The notes under the pieces are model-generated. The model did no database searches. It was not told where the DNA came from and saw only the letters and a list, made by a program, of their open reading frames with translations. From Pomphorhynchus laevis (taxonomy: Eukaryota > Acanthocephala > Palaeacanthocephala > Echinorhynchida > Pomphorhynchidae): a stretch of DNA of 64,000 bases. Every line of letters begins with the position of its first letter. The stretch's first letter is position 1. The stretch is taken from assembly GCA_012934845.2 (NCBI GenBank), contig WNNJ02003270.1, forward strand, positions 20,321-84,320. The letters are read 5' to 3'. The translations under genes were made by a program, and so were the position numbers. Positions 56,501 through 64,000 of this stretch are shown piece by piece.

Positions 56501-57183
56501 CGTACAACCCTACTGGAAATTCTCAGATCGAACGGACCAATGGAACAATCTGGCGAACTATCGAATTTGCTCTATCATCCAGAAGTCTCGATATATCGCA
56601 GTGGCAACAGTACTTACCTATTGCACTTCACTCGATGCGGTCATTGTTGTGCGTGGCCACAAACTGCACGCCTCACGAGCGTTTCTTCAAGTTCGAGCGA
56701 CGAACAAGTTCCACTGTGAACACACCCGATTGGCTTTTAAATCCGGGTCTAGCCGTTCTTAAGCGACACGCTACTACGGGAAAATACGACGATAAAACGG
56801 AGGTAGTAAAAATGACTGATTGCAATGCAAAAACAGCGCAAATAGAACGTTGCGACGGAACAAGAAGCATCGTATCATTAAAACATCTGGCGCCGTTTCC
56901 AAACGGAAACGGGAAGGATTATCATGAATGTCAATCGATCAATGATGGCTCGAATGTGTGCGATGACAGATTCGCAACACTCCCGGAAGCTCCGTTGAGT
57001 ACTCTGGACGAGACCGCAAGTACTTATCAGGAAGTCGACTCAAACAATAACGGAACCGGTATACCAAGTAATCCGAGTCAGGACGCCAGTGCAACTAGAC
57101 CTCAGAAAACTGCTGCCAGTCGATACGGTCGACGTGTTAAAACTCCAGAGTATCTACGCGATTACGACATCAGTTCCATTTGA
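53527..57183 (+). CDS. Ty3/gypsy gag-pol polyprotein, one frame
   Basis: A frame of 1218 codons. Domains in order: a gag-like region (about 1-200, WRHWKRRFEKYL), two zinc knuckles (CFFC from 209, CRRC from 229), an aspartic protease (LLDTGSG, Asp at about 298), a reverse transcriptase (YLDD near 568-571), RNase H (TDASNFAIGAVLS near 711), an integrase with an HHCC finger near 843-880 and a DDE triad (about 908, 966, 1002), and a C-terminal RYGRRVKTPEYLRDY tail. There is no envelope frame. Gag and pol are fused in one frame, as in some gypsy lineages. It looks whole. Confidence 0.9.
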   Translation: MDKLFKPELFTTVTNTVESENCWRHWKRRFEKYLTKVPDLDENDKLDILINHVGPNVFNYISDIDNYNLAIRHLDDLYLKPKNDVFGRFQLSTCKQLRDQSIDEFVHILDKLAKNCEFHDVKADEHRSLCVRDAFISGLKSGEIRQRLLEVPKLTLLEAVEKARTLESAQSNAEAYRIADIHVSAVPEQNKVEWEAQPCASVTHAKSSCFFCGRDRHPRSKCPARLAHCRRCNKIGHFSIVCRSDSINGTRAAATTCESPDRFPSVATLSLSATKFDDIAQAKMEVQLNDHRVMALLDTGSGENFIDNAVAKRLSIRQVPFRRQVCMASTEHGSAIYYCCVVNLSVKGVEYKSVRLLCLNNLCSDIILGHPFLSCHQSVTMKFQGERPPLTMGAVCTIQVQTPSPFSSLTADCHPIAVKSRRYAPHHMHFIKAEISRMLKEGVIERCQAPWRAQVVVVGGDSGRRRLVVDYATTINKFTLLDAYPLPRIDTMAERISQYSVYSKFDLKSAYHQLELQSSDRKFTAFEADGSLYQFRRLPFGLTNAPAVFQRVIDQIIRKENLEGTFAYLDDLVVCGSSVSHHDKNLNELLKAIQKYNITLNKEKCQESTTRLSILGYVIEHNRLRPDPERTQPLRDMKEPTCEKEMKRLLGMLAHYSRWIKNYSERIRPLIECQSFPLQMEAMEAFQSMCKDVMDAVLTTIDPNKPLTVETDASNFAIGAVLSQEDSPVAFFSRTLQASARAYSSVEKEALAIVEALKSWRHYLLGRHFRVITDQRSISFIFKKNHRSQIKNEKLIRWKMELAAFSFDLLYRPGSENITADALSRITCSTCTSNDLDRLREIHDTFCHPGVTRLYHFVKTRNLPYSLTEVRQVISNCQTCAKLKPQYYRLQPTNLIKATRPFERISMDFKGPLPSHNSKRYLLTIIDEFSRYPFAFACHDMSADTVVRCLNSLFFLFGLPECVHCDQGPAFIARNFRSFLIKHGITLSHSSPYNPTGNSQIERTNGTIWRTIEFALSSRSLDISQWQQYLPIALHSMRSLLCVATNCTPHERFFKFERRTSSTVNTPDWLLNPGLAVLKRHATTGKYDDKTEVVKMTDCNAKTAQIERCDGTRSIVSLKHLAPFPNGNGKDYHECQSINDGSNVCDDRFATLPEAPLSTLDETASTYQEVDSNNNGTGIPSNPSQDASATRPQKTAASRYGRRVKTPEYLRDYDISSI

Positions 57184-57196
57184 AAGTGTGGGAGAA

Positions 57197-57284
57197 TGTC
57201 GTATTAAATAAACTCTGACTATTATTATTTTAGATAGTTGAATAAAGATTATAGTCTTGTCTAAATTATACCACAATTTATTCA
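57197..57284 (+). repeat. 3' LTR of the gypsy element
   Basis: Second copy of the 88-bp terminal repeat, 13 bp downstream of the gag-pol stop codon. Confidence 0.8.
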
Positions 57285-57285
57285 A

Positions 57286-58040
57286 AAGTCTCATTTACAT
57301 TTCTTAGAGGTTTGATGGGAGAACAAGGTAAGGGGCTTTTTTCCTTACTAATTCCACCATTTTGCAGGTTCTTGACATCTGTTTGCGGTGAGATTATTCC
57401 CACAAATTCGTATACAAAATATCTTGGGATAATTGTTCAGAATTCGTTTAAAACCGACCTCAATACTGAAAATATATGCAACACGTCGAGAAAAATTATT
57501 TACATGATCAAAAATACCTTTAGTTCGCTTCCACCGTCTCAGTTCTCACTATTATATAAGGCGTTGATCAGACCAATCATTGATTATGCTTCTCCGGCGA
57601 CTTTTCCTTCTACGCGTGGTGAAATAAACCAATTAGAAAAGATTCTTCGCCGATTTTCCAAACAATGTTCTGGTCTTCGGAACATCGCCTACTGTGATAG
57701 ACTAAGCCAACTAAATATTACTTCAGTTTACAAGAGATATGTGTACAATGATTTATTACAGTTATGGCGAATGATCCATGTCTTTCCTGGTTATCCATCG
57801 GAATCCGTTATTCTAAATGATCGCCCGAGCCACAGAGGACACTCTTTACCAGTTGTTGTGCAATCACACGGGAAATGTCATAGATACTTGCGATTATCTC
57901 ACAGAGCGGTAAACCTATGGAACCGATTGCCGAATTCGATCGTGTCTATGGCACAGTACAAATCTTTCCAGAATGCGCTGAGCATGTGGATAAAAAGAGA
58001 AGATTCTTTGCAGGAAATATATAACTATATGTGACAATTT
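57286..58040 (+). mobile_element. CR1-like LINE ORF2 C-terminal fragment, open frame
   Basis: The open frame to 58034 reads YTKYLGIIVQNSFKTDLNTE, LYKALIRPIIDYASPATFPS, EKILRRFSKQCSGL, LNDRPSHRGHSLPV and AVNLWNRLPNSIVSM. This is the standard C-terminal end of CR1-group ORF2. The reverse transcriptase core is absent: the gypsy 3' LTR begins just upstream, so either the LINE was truncated or the gypsy element landed in it. The first residues (MMGEQGKG) may not belong to the LINE. Confidence 0.75.
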
Positions 58041-58134
58041 ATTATTGCTGAACTACTTTTTTTCTTTCTTTTTTTCTTTTCTTAATATTGTGATCAGACA
58101 AAATGACTCTTTTATGTGTCAAAGTCTTGTAATA

Positions 58135-58400
58135 AATAATAATAACGATAGGTGTCATCATATTAGTAACCTGATACACATTCGAGATTTGCCTCACTTG
58201 CCAGTCACCCTCTGATGCTGCAACCACCTCCGAATCCAGTTTTAAGAACATGCTTAGATATACATACCGACTATCTAAGCGTGTTGTTGGACTTTGGAAC
58301 ATACTTCTACCGTCAATAGTTTGTGTATCTAATGCGAACCAGTTTGAAGAAAAGACTGGACAGAGACCCGTATATGTTTATTAAATGAATTATATGGGAT
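58135..58400 (+). mobile_element. LINE ORF2 terminal fragment
   Basis: The plus strand reads SPSDAATTSESSFKNMLRYT, then YRLSKRVVGLWNILLPSIVC and VSNANQFEEKTGQRPVYVY with a stop at 58383. It has the RRVVxLWNxLP signature of CR1-group C-termini. It matches the remnant at 10.5 kb. The fragment is about 260 bp. Confidence 0.7.
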
Positions 58401-58599
58401 TAATGGTTTGTTGATACATATCTGTAATTTATTTGTTTGTAATCAAACCTATTAACGAGATTTTCGCTTAATTAATGTTGACTGAATTATATTATTATTA
58501 ATTGACAACAAATTGAGCCGAGGATCTTTACAAGTTGCTTCACGATAAATAAAAAGAACAAGAGTCGATTTGTCTCTCCCTAATCAGATGAACTACTGA

Positions 58600-60583
58600 A
58601 AATCCCACCGTTGTCTTGAGAAGGAAAAGTCATCATCCAGTAGGGCGTAAAAACTTGAAGCAGTAGACGACAAAACGGTCGCACTCTGAAGCGAATTCCA
58701 AGATCGTACGACTCGTTTGGCAAAGCAGGAAACTACATGCATGTACCTTTGTGTTTTCAGCATCAGAAGGTGTCCGCGAAGAGAAGGTTAACCTCTCAGT
58801 TGCAATAGATGAGACAGTGGATGATCTTTAGTGTGCAGAATTTTCCAAACAAGAGAGAGATCTCGCTTGTCACGGATATATCGCAGACAAGACATATTTA
58901 ATATCTGGAGGCGTTTCCCGTAGCCAAAAATATGCAGCCCTGAGACTAATTTAGTTGTTGATCTGAACACTTTATCCAATGCACGACGCTCATTAGTAGT
59001 TTCGGGATAACAAGATGGCGATGCGTATAAGATATGGCTCAAGAAAAACGCATTTGCTAAGGTATGGTAACATAACGGATCTATGCCTATCAGAGCTCGA
59101 CGAGTATGTCCTATTAAGCGTTTTGTGATGCAACACACGTAGTCTGAATGCTTTCGAGTGGATAAGTCAGCACTAACCCAAACTCCTAAATCTTTATATG
59201 AGTAGGTTCTTTAGATACTAATTAAACCAAACTGGTACTTACCTCCAAGATGATCACATGATCTTCGTGATATACGCATACATGTCATTTAGCGGAATTG
59301 ATCCTCGAGTGATTTCGTTTAAACCAATAGGATATAACGTCGATGTCGCCTTTGTAAATGCTGTTTATCAAGATCGGAAATAATAGGTCACCAAACTTTA
59401 AGATCATCTGCATATAATAAACTGAATGAACTGATATTTGGTATCAAATCGTTGATATAAAGACTGAATAAGATGGGACCCAATCCACTTGTCTGTGGAA
59501 CACCTAACAACACTGGAAATGGACTCGACAGCGACTCACTTACTCGTACGACACTTTGTCGGTTGGAAAGAAATATACGAATCTAGTTTATGATCCTCTT
59601 ATTAAGATGAATGTGCTCCAACTTCTCAATAAGACGCGTGTGATTAACTGAGTCGAACGCTTTTGAGAAATCAAAGAAAATGACATCAACTGGTATACCT
59701 TGATCATAATAGTAATACCAATTTTCACGTGCATGTACAAGATTAGTAATCGTGGAATAACCTTTTTGGAAGCCATGCTGTGCTGGGTTCAAAATTTGAA
59801 ATCTATCTAAAAATTCTATTATTCGTCGCTTAATCAATCTCTCTAGCACACGACAACAGACGCAAGTGAGACTAATAGGTCTATAATTGCCCTACGTCCG
59901 CTAATCTTTGCTCATGTGTTGATCCGTCTTCTATATGCTGCGCCGTGTGTGTATCCCCAAAATTCAAAAGAACATATTAGTTCAGAGAGGTACTTCATAG
60001 AGCTACCAAGCTAGCACCGCAACTGAAATTTTTGTCGTACCCTGATCGATTAAAAGCACTTAGACTTGAGACTGTCACGTGGACCCGCCGGTACATCGAT
60101 ATGAGTATGGTCTGGCAAATTCTTAATGATTTAGATCATCCACTTCGAGATTGTCTTCATTTGCGCTCATCCAATATCCTCCGAGGCCATGGTTTAACCC
60201 TGCAACGTGAAAGGATAAGAAAATCACGAGCTGTCCAATTTGATCGGCGAGTTGTATCTCTGTGGAATAGGCTTGGAGAGTCAACAGTGTGCAGTAGCAA
60301 TATCAACGAATTCAAAAAGAAATTACGGATGGAGGATGCCGTGGGGAAAGCTGCTTTTCCGTATTTGTGATACTTTTATTATATTTGCTTTTTTTCTGCA
60401 GTGAACCAGCCAATTAAGCCATGCTTTTATGTTCTCTTTCTTATAAATAGGACATATGATGGAATTCTGCCAAACAGAAGGAACAACGCCAAAAGCAACA
60501 GACTCAGAGAAAATATTGTAAAGCGGATGACATATTATGTAAGCGATGTTGCGCAAATATACGGGCGGTAAGCCATCTGGAGA
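58600..60583 (-). mobile_element. CR1-like LINE copy (5'-truncated), split by a nested LINE
   Basis: The minus strand gives, in order, DGLPPVYLRNIAYIICHPLY and VVPSVWQNSIICPIYKKEN (60430-60583); the insertion 59891-60431; then GNYRPISLTCVCCRVLERLI, LNPAQHGFQKGYSTITNLVH, VIFFDFSKAFDSVNHTRLIE (59583-59849), and a worn motif B/C region (59400-59560). The C-terminal part is MCCITKRLIGHTRRALIGID (58788-59138) and RVVRSWNSLQSATV near 58700. It carries several frame breaks. Confidence 0.8.
59891..60431 (+). mobile_element. Nested 5'-truncated copy of the 47-51 kb CR1-like LINE
   Basis: Nearly identical to the reverse complement of 47114-47654. It starts abruptly in the C-terminal domain (CTACGTCCGCTAATCTTTG) and ends with the same CAATTAAGCCATGCTTTTATG. 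The frame 60032-60370 reads LRLETVTWTRRYIDMSMVWQ through to FPYL and retains the Trp codon that is a stop in the 47-kb copy. It sits inside the minus-strand LINE at 58.6-60.6 kb. Confidence 0.9.
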
Positions 60584-60836
60584 AAATATTGTAAAGCAGT
60601 GAAAAAGTATTGAAAAAATATTGTAAAGCAGAGAAAATATATGATTGAAGTCACCGGCGAATATCGGGATTAATAAAAATGCTTAACTTTATAAATATTT
60701 ATCGTATTACTATTTCGTTAACAAAACTAGCATCGAAAAATATTAAATAATAAGTTTACCATCGTTATTCTTAAACTAGCTTCCAAAACAAAATATTTGA
60801 CTAATTCACAAAATAATAAAAAACACAGATTTATTT

Positions 60837-60905
60837 TTACGTGGCAAATCCGTGACGGCGCCCGCTTACATGACCACGAAAAAGAACAAAAATATAAAGC
60901 ATGTT
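60837..60905 (-). mobile_element. Orphan L2-like LINE 3' end
   Basis: The minus strand reads TCGTGGTCATGTAAGCGGGC then GGATTTGCCACGTAAAAATAAA, the family 3' tail with a worn hairpin. Only about 70 bp is recognisable; compare 20018-20092. Confidence 0.6.
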
Positions 60906-61490
60906 TTTAAATAAAAATGTGTGGAGCATATTACGACCTGAAACGTTAAATATCTCATTAATAGACAATTTTTCCTAACATAAAAAAGTATAAAAAAATC
61001 TTAGGATACAAATTAATTTTTGAGATAAAACCGTTCACTCGAATTTTTCAATCATGGACACTGATACCTACTATCAAAATTTTATCTCGAATAAAGTCTC
61101 AGGGGAAGATAAATGCATTGTTCAATAAAGGATGACTTGTTCAATTTAGGTTTTCACCATAGAAATGACAAAAATAAATCATTTCTATGAAATGTTTCAA
61201 CTTAAAATATCTCTTTACTGTCATCCAAAATGTTTACAGAACGATGTAAATTATTAAGGCGCGATCTTCGCTCCCTTGCATATTCGCCCAAATAAAGATA
61301 AATTCATCCTTTATTTTTGCCCTTTCCTCTAAAAAAATTTTAATTGACGCTATTGAGACTGTATTTGTTGTGTATGATATTTTAGAAATTTGAAATAACA
61401 GTTGTGTTCCTAATACATCTTATTCTCAATTAAAAATAAGGAAATATTAATTTTATGGTAAAACGAGAGTATGAAGAAAATAGAATGCGG
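60906..61490. other. No gene seen
   Basis: AT-rich spacer; nothing recognised. Confidence 0.4.
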
Positions 61491-61493
61491 GGA

Positions 61494-61572
61494 TTGGGAA
61501 AGGAGAAGGGGTAAGGAGAAGGGTGAAAGGAGAAGGAGAAAAGAGAAGGGGAAAGAAGAAAGAGGGAAAGTA
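61494..61572 (+). repeat. Polypurine tract of about 80 bp
   Basis: Almost all bases are A or G (units like GGAGAAGG and AAAGGAGAAGG); T occurs only a few times. It lies directly against the 3' end of the following minus-strand L2 copy. Confidence 0.8.
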
Positions 61573-62454
61573 GGAACAACAACAATAATAATTTATTAAA
61601 GCGGCAAATGCGTGCCAACGGCACGCTTACAAGTCCACTAACTAAAAAACAGCAAAAGTCATAGATAAATTCCTTAAATTGTTTAAATGAGACCGGATTT
61701 GGCGTTTGAAACACGGCATTGAGGTTGATTAGCGTATATTAATGGGCAGATGATTCCACAAAAGATGGGCAACCACAAGGAAGGAGCGGAAGCCGAAATA
61801 GGTAAAGTAGTTTGGGACATGTAAAAGAAGGGAATTATGGGAACGCAGAGAACAGTAATCAGGACGAGAATTGCCGAGAAAAGGAAGATTGAGAAATGAA
61901 GGGATATGAAATTTACAAGGCGGAAAGCAATGAGAAGAAGACGAATTTGAACACGAGAATAAATGGTAGGCAAATTGAGAGAAGCAAGATGGTGAGATGT
62001 ATGCTCAAAACGACGAAGATGGAGGAGAATTCGGACGGCTGCGTTTACGATGCGTTGCAATGGAAGAAGATTGGATTTAGGTGAGTTGGAAATAGACTAA
62101 GACAATAATCGAGTCTTGAGAAAAGGAGATAATATATGAGAGTCATACAAGAAGGGAAATCGATTAATTTACGAATTTGACGGATGTTGCGGAGAATCAA
62201 GGTAGATGAGCGTACTTTATCTCTAACAAAAGGTTTAAGTCAAAGTCGGTTGTCGAAATGGAAGCCTAAGAAAACTAGATTGTCAACGATAGGAAGAATT
62301 GTAGAATTTAATGAAACGGAGGGAAGTTCTAAGCCGGGTCGTCAAGGAAGAATCCACATTATTTTGGATTTATTAGGATGCGGAGTAAGACGGAGAGAAG
62401 AAAGATAATTAAAATTGAGGCAAGACAGTTGGAAGCAGAAACGCTAAGATCATG
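61573..62454 (-). mobile_element. L2-like LINE copy, 3' part (continues at 63724)
   Basis: 3' tail with AAT repeats and the hairpin GCGTGC-CAACG-GCACGC (61610-61626), then the ORF2 C-terminal part (LPLQRIVNAAVRILLHLRR in the 61683-62060 frame) and the connection region up to 62454, where a plus-strand LINE interrupts it. This is the same family as the copies at 10.7 and 25 kb. Frames are broken in several places. Confidence 0.85.
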
Positions 62455-63634
62455 GGTACTCTGCGACAACCAGCATGGTTTCCGCCCAGGAAAATCTACT
62501 GTCACAAACCTAATACTTGCAAGGAGTGATTGGACCAGATATGCCGAGGCTGGAGTTAGTGTTGATGTTTTGTTTTTCGACCTCAGCAAAGCATTTGATC
62601 GGATATACTATGATGTCCTCCTTATTACGCTGGAACAGTACGGCATCAGAGGAACCCTCCTTAATTGGATTAACTCCTTCCTTAGAAATCGGAAGATTAC
62701 TGTATTGGCTAATAAACAAATGTCAAAAACAAGAAATCCTGGACGCGGTGTTCCTCAGGGATCGGTACTCAGTCCATTGCTCTTCATTATTTACATCAAC
62801 GAGCTTACTACAGCTATTTCGAGTCCATGTGGTTTATATGCCGACGACTTGAAAATTTGGCGATTAATAATCGATAGCCGAGATCCAATGATACTCCAGA
62901 GAGACATTGATAATATTAAGGTATGGTGTAATCAACGGGGACTGGTATTAAACCCCGATAAGTCAAAACATATGCGCATCGGACATCTACACATCAATTC
63001 ATCATATACCATTGACGGAAGAGAAATTGAAACAGTTCTCCAATTTCAAGACCTTGGAGTGATCGTAAATAGAAGCTTATCGACCATCCCACATACCAGT
63101 CACACAGTTGCTAAATGCCGTCGAATTTTAGGACTTATTAGAAAGACCATTGGCCAGCTTGACGCATCCAGTTTTAAGTTAATTTACAATGCTTATGTCT
63201 TATCTTTAATGAGATACGCTTCACCTGCCTGTCACCCTCAAACTACGACAGAGATGAACCTGTACGAATCCATATTACGCAAGGCCACACATCTTGTACC
63301 CAGCCAACGCAAGCTCTCATTCATTTTTCGACTTCACGCACTTGGTGTGACCACAGTGAAATCTTTAAAGTCATCTGATTTAATGTTTGTGTGGACAGCG
63401 CTTAATGTTCAAAAAGGGCAGAGGGAACATGTTTGTCGCAAACTGTTCGAACTTCGAAATTCAAACAGATTGAGGGGACATCACCTCACGTTAAAGACCC
63501 ACATTCGTCCACGAAGAAGATTTAACACAATTGTCAACCGAACGTGGAAAAGCTGGAATAAGCTACCAAGTCAAGTGGTTTCGGCCTCCAGTATTTTGTC
63601 CTTCAAGAGAAATCTGAAGAATGTACTAACTTAA
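62455..63634 (+). CDS. CR1-like LINE reverse transcriptase and C-terminal domain, open frame
   Basis: About 393 codons are open from the truncation point to TAA at 63632-63634. The frame also runs upstream into L2 antisense sequence, which is not part of the protein. Motifs in order: QHGFRPGKSTVTNLILARSD, VDVLFFDLSKAFDRIYYDVL (motif A), GRGVPQGSVLSPLLFIIYIN (motif B), GLYADDLKIWRLI (catalytic YADD near 62838), LVLNPDKSKHMRIG, FQDLGVIVNRSLSTIPH, and NAYVLSLMRYASPACHPQTT. The C-terminus is LRGHHLTLKTHIRPRRRF and KSWNKLPSQVVSASSILSF. No endonuclease and no own start codon, so it is dead on arrival, but the lack of stops suggests a recent insertion. Confidence 0.85.
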
Positions 63635-63723
63635 AACAATCGGATTTTCATTGATATTTTTTTTAACCCTGTACCCAGCCTGTACGAGCTCTACGCTCTT
63701 TTGCTGCTGTTGTATTTAATAAT
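62455..63723 (+). mobile_element. 5'-truncated CR1-like LINE inserted into the L2 copy
   Basis: It begins at GGTACTCTGCGACAACC inside the reverse transcriptase and ends with TTGTATTTAATAATAAT. The L2 copy reads into it at 62454 and out of it at 63724 without loss of recognisable L2 sequence. No target duplication beyond a base or two is visible. Confidence 0.85.
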
Positions 63724-64000
63724 AATATGCATATACAGAAGCATAAATGATAATGTCATCAGCATATTGCATAACATGGAAGTTAAATGTATGAGAAATA
63801 GAAGACAAATTACCGAGAAGAAGATAGAAAAGCAAGCGAGATAATACGGAGCCTTGTTGAACACCGGACAATATGGAAGAAGGATGGAAAATAGAATAGT
63901 TAGAACACACGCAGAAAAGTACAGTTTGATAGACATGAAGAAAGTCAAGCTACAGTGGGTAAAGAGAAGCCATAATCATTACGAATACGATGGAGAAGAA
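63724..64000 (-). mobile_element. L2-like LINE copy, inner part (continuation of 61573-62454, runs off the window)
   Basis: The minus strand reads FHVMQYADDIIIYA (motif C), GVQQGSVLSRLLFYLLLGNL (motif B, with Gln for Pro) and upstream reverse transcriptase. It matches 11.6-11.9 kb. It continues past the right edge of the window. Confidence 0.85.

Larger units (their letters stand above)
53419..57284 (+). mobile_element. Ty3/gypsy LTR retroelement that looks whole
   Basis: It has 88-bp direct repeats at both ends, a single gag-pol frame between them, and a purine-rich GTGTGGGAGAA just before the 3' repeat as polypurine tract. The repeats differ at one position among those compared, so the insertion is likely young, although the short length makes dating imprecise. 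No clear target duplication or primer-binding site was identified. GC content is higher than the flanks. Confidence 0.9.

Noticed and set aside
54014-56870. Minus-strand frames opposite the gypsy gag-pol frame
   Set aside because: Shadows of the large coding frame.
61430-61714. 94-codon minus frame rich in Leu, Ser and Phe
   Set aside because: It is the complement of the polypurine tract plus the non-coding L2 tail.

Overview
This window is AT-rich nuclear DNA from an invertebrate animal. It has one convincing host gene embedded in a dense, multi-layered graveyard of retroelements. The reasons for calling it an animal are a kinesin-13 motor protein with the animal KIF2/Klp10A domain order, several APE-type LINE clades (L2-like, CR1-like, RTE-like), Penelope-like elements (PLEs) with GIY-YIG endonucleases, and a Ty3/gypsy element. 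I could not fix the phylum. No rRNA, intact tRNA, CRISPR array or bacterial operon was seen.

Layout. 0-3.5 kb: an old L2-like LINE (+) carrying two later insertions, one a reversed L2 3' end and one a 387-bp element with a 10-bp target duplication, followed by a second L2 3' end. 4.1-8.1 kb: a nearly full-length L2-like LINE (+) with ORF1 and ORF2. 8.3-8.7 kb: a CR1-like tail. 9.4 kb: a 17-bp minisatellite. 10.5-14.5 kb: a LINE tail and a long L2-like copy (-). 15.5-16.7 kb: a decayed L2 copy (+). 18.4-23.4 kb: AT tandem repeats, PLE pieces, a CR1-like relic, and a PLE 3' end arranged as a 200-bp inverted repeat. 25.0-28.9 kb: an L2-like copy (-) abutting an RTE-like fragment (-). 30.1-31.4 kb: a probable non-autonomous element with about 200-bp inverted ends. 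32.3-35.4 kb: LINE and PLE fragments with a dispersed PLE-associated terminal repeat. 36-39.7 kb: tandem and inverted repeats, including a 553-bp almost perfect inverted repeat.

40.5-43.5 kb: the host gene, an uninterrupted 1006-codon kinesin-13 reading frame (microtubule depolymerase). 44.3-47.1 kb: an LTR-element remnant, a tRNA-derived sequence and a PLE (+). 47.1-51.25 kb: an almost complete CR1-like LINE (-) broken by only two nonsense codons. 53.4-57.3 kb: a Ty3/gypsy element that looks whole, with a single 1218-codon gag-pol frame and very short LTRs. 57.3-60.6 kb: LINE tails, one of them (CR1-like, +) nested inside another (-). 61.5-64 kb: an L2-like copy (-) split by a CR1-like LINE (+) whose reverse transcriptase frame is open.

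Recurring theme. The L2-like copies share a 3' terminal hairpin followed by a TTTGCCAC tail. Its stem varies between copies with compensating changes, which points to an RNA structure used by the reverse transcriptase. Insertion order can be read from the nesting, and the near-identical CR1-like copies at 47-51 kb and 59.9-60.4 kb imply recent activity of that family.
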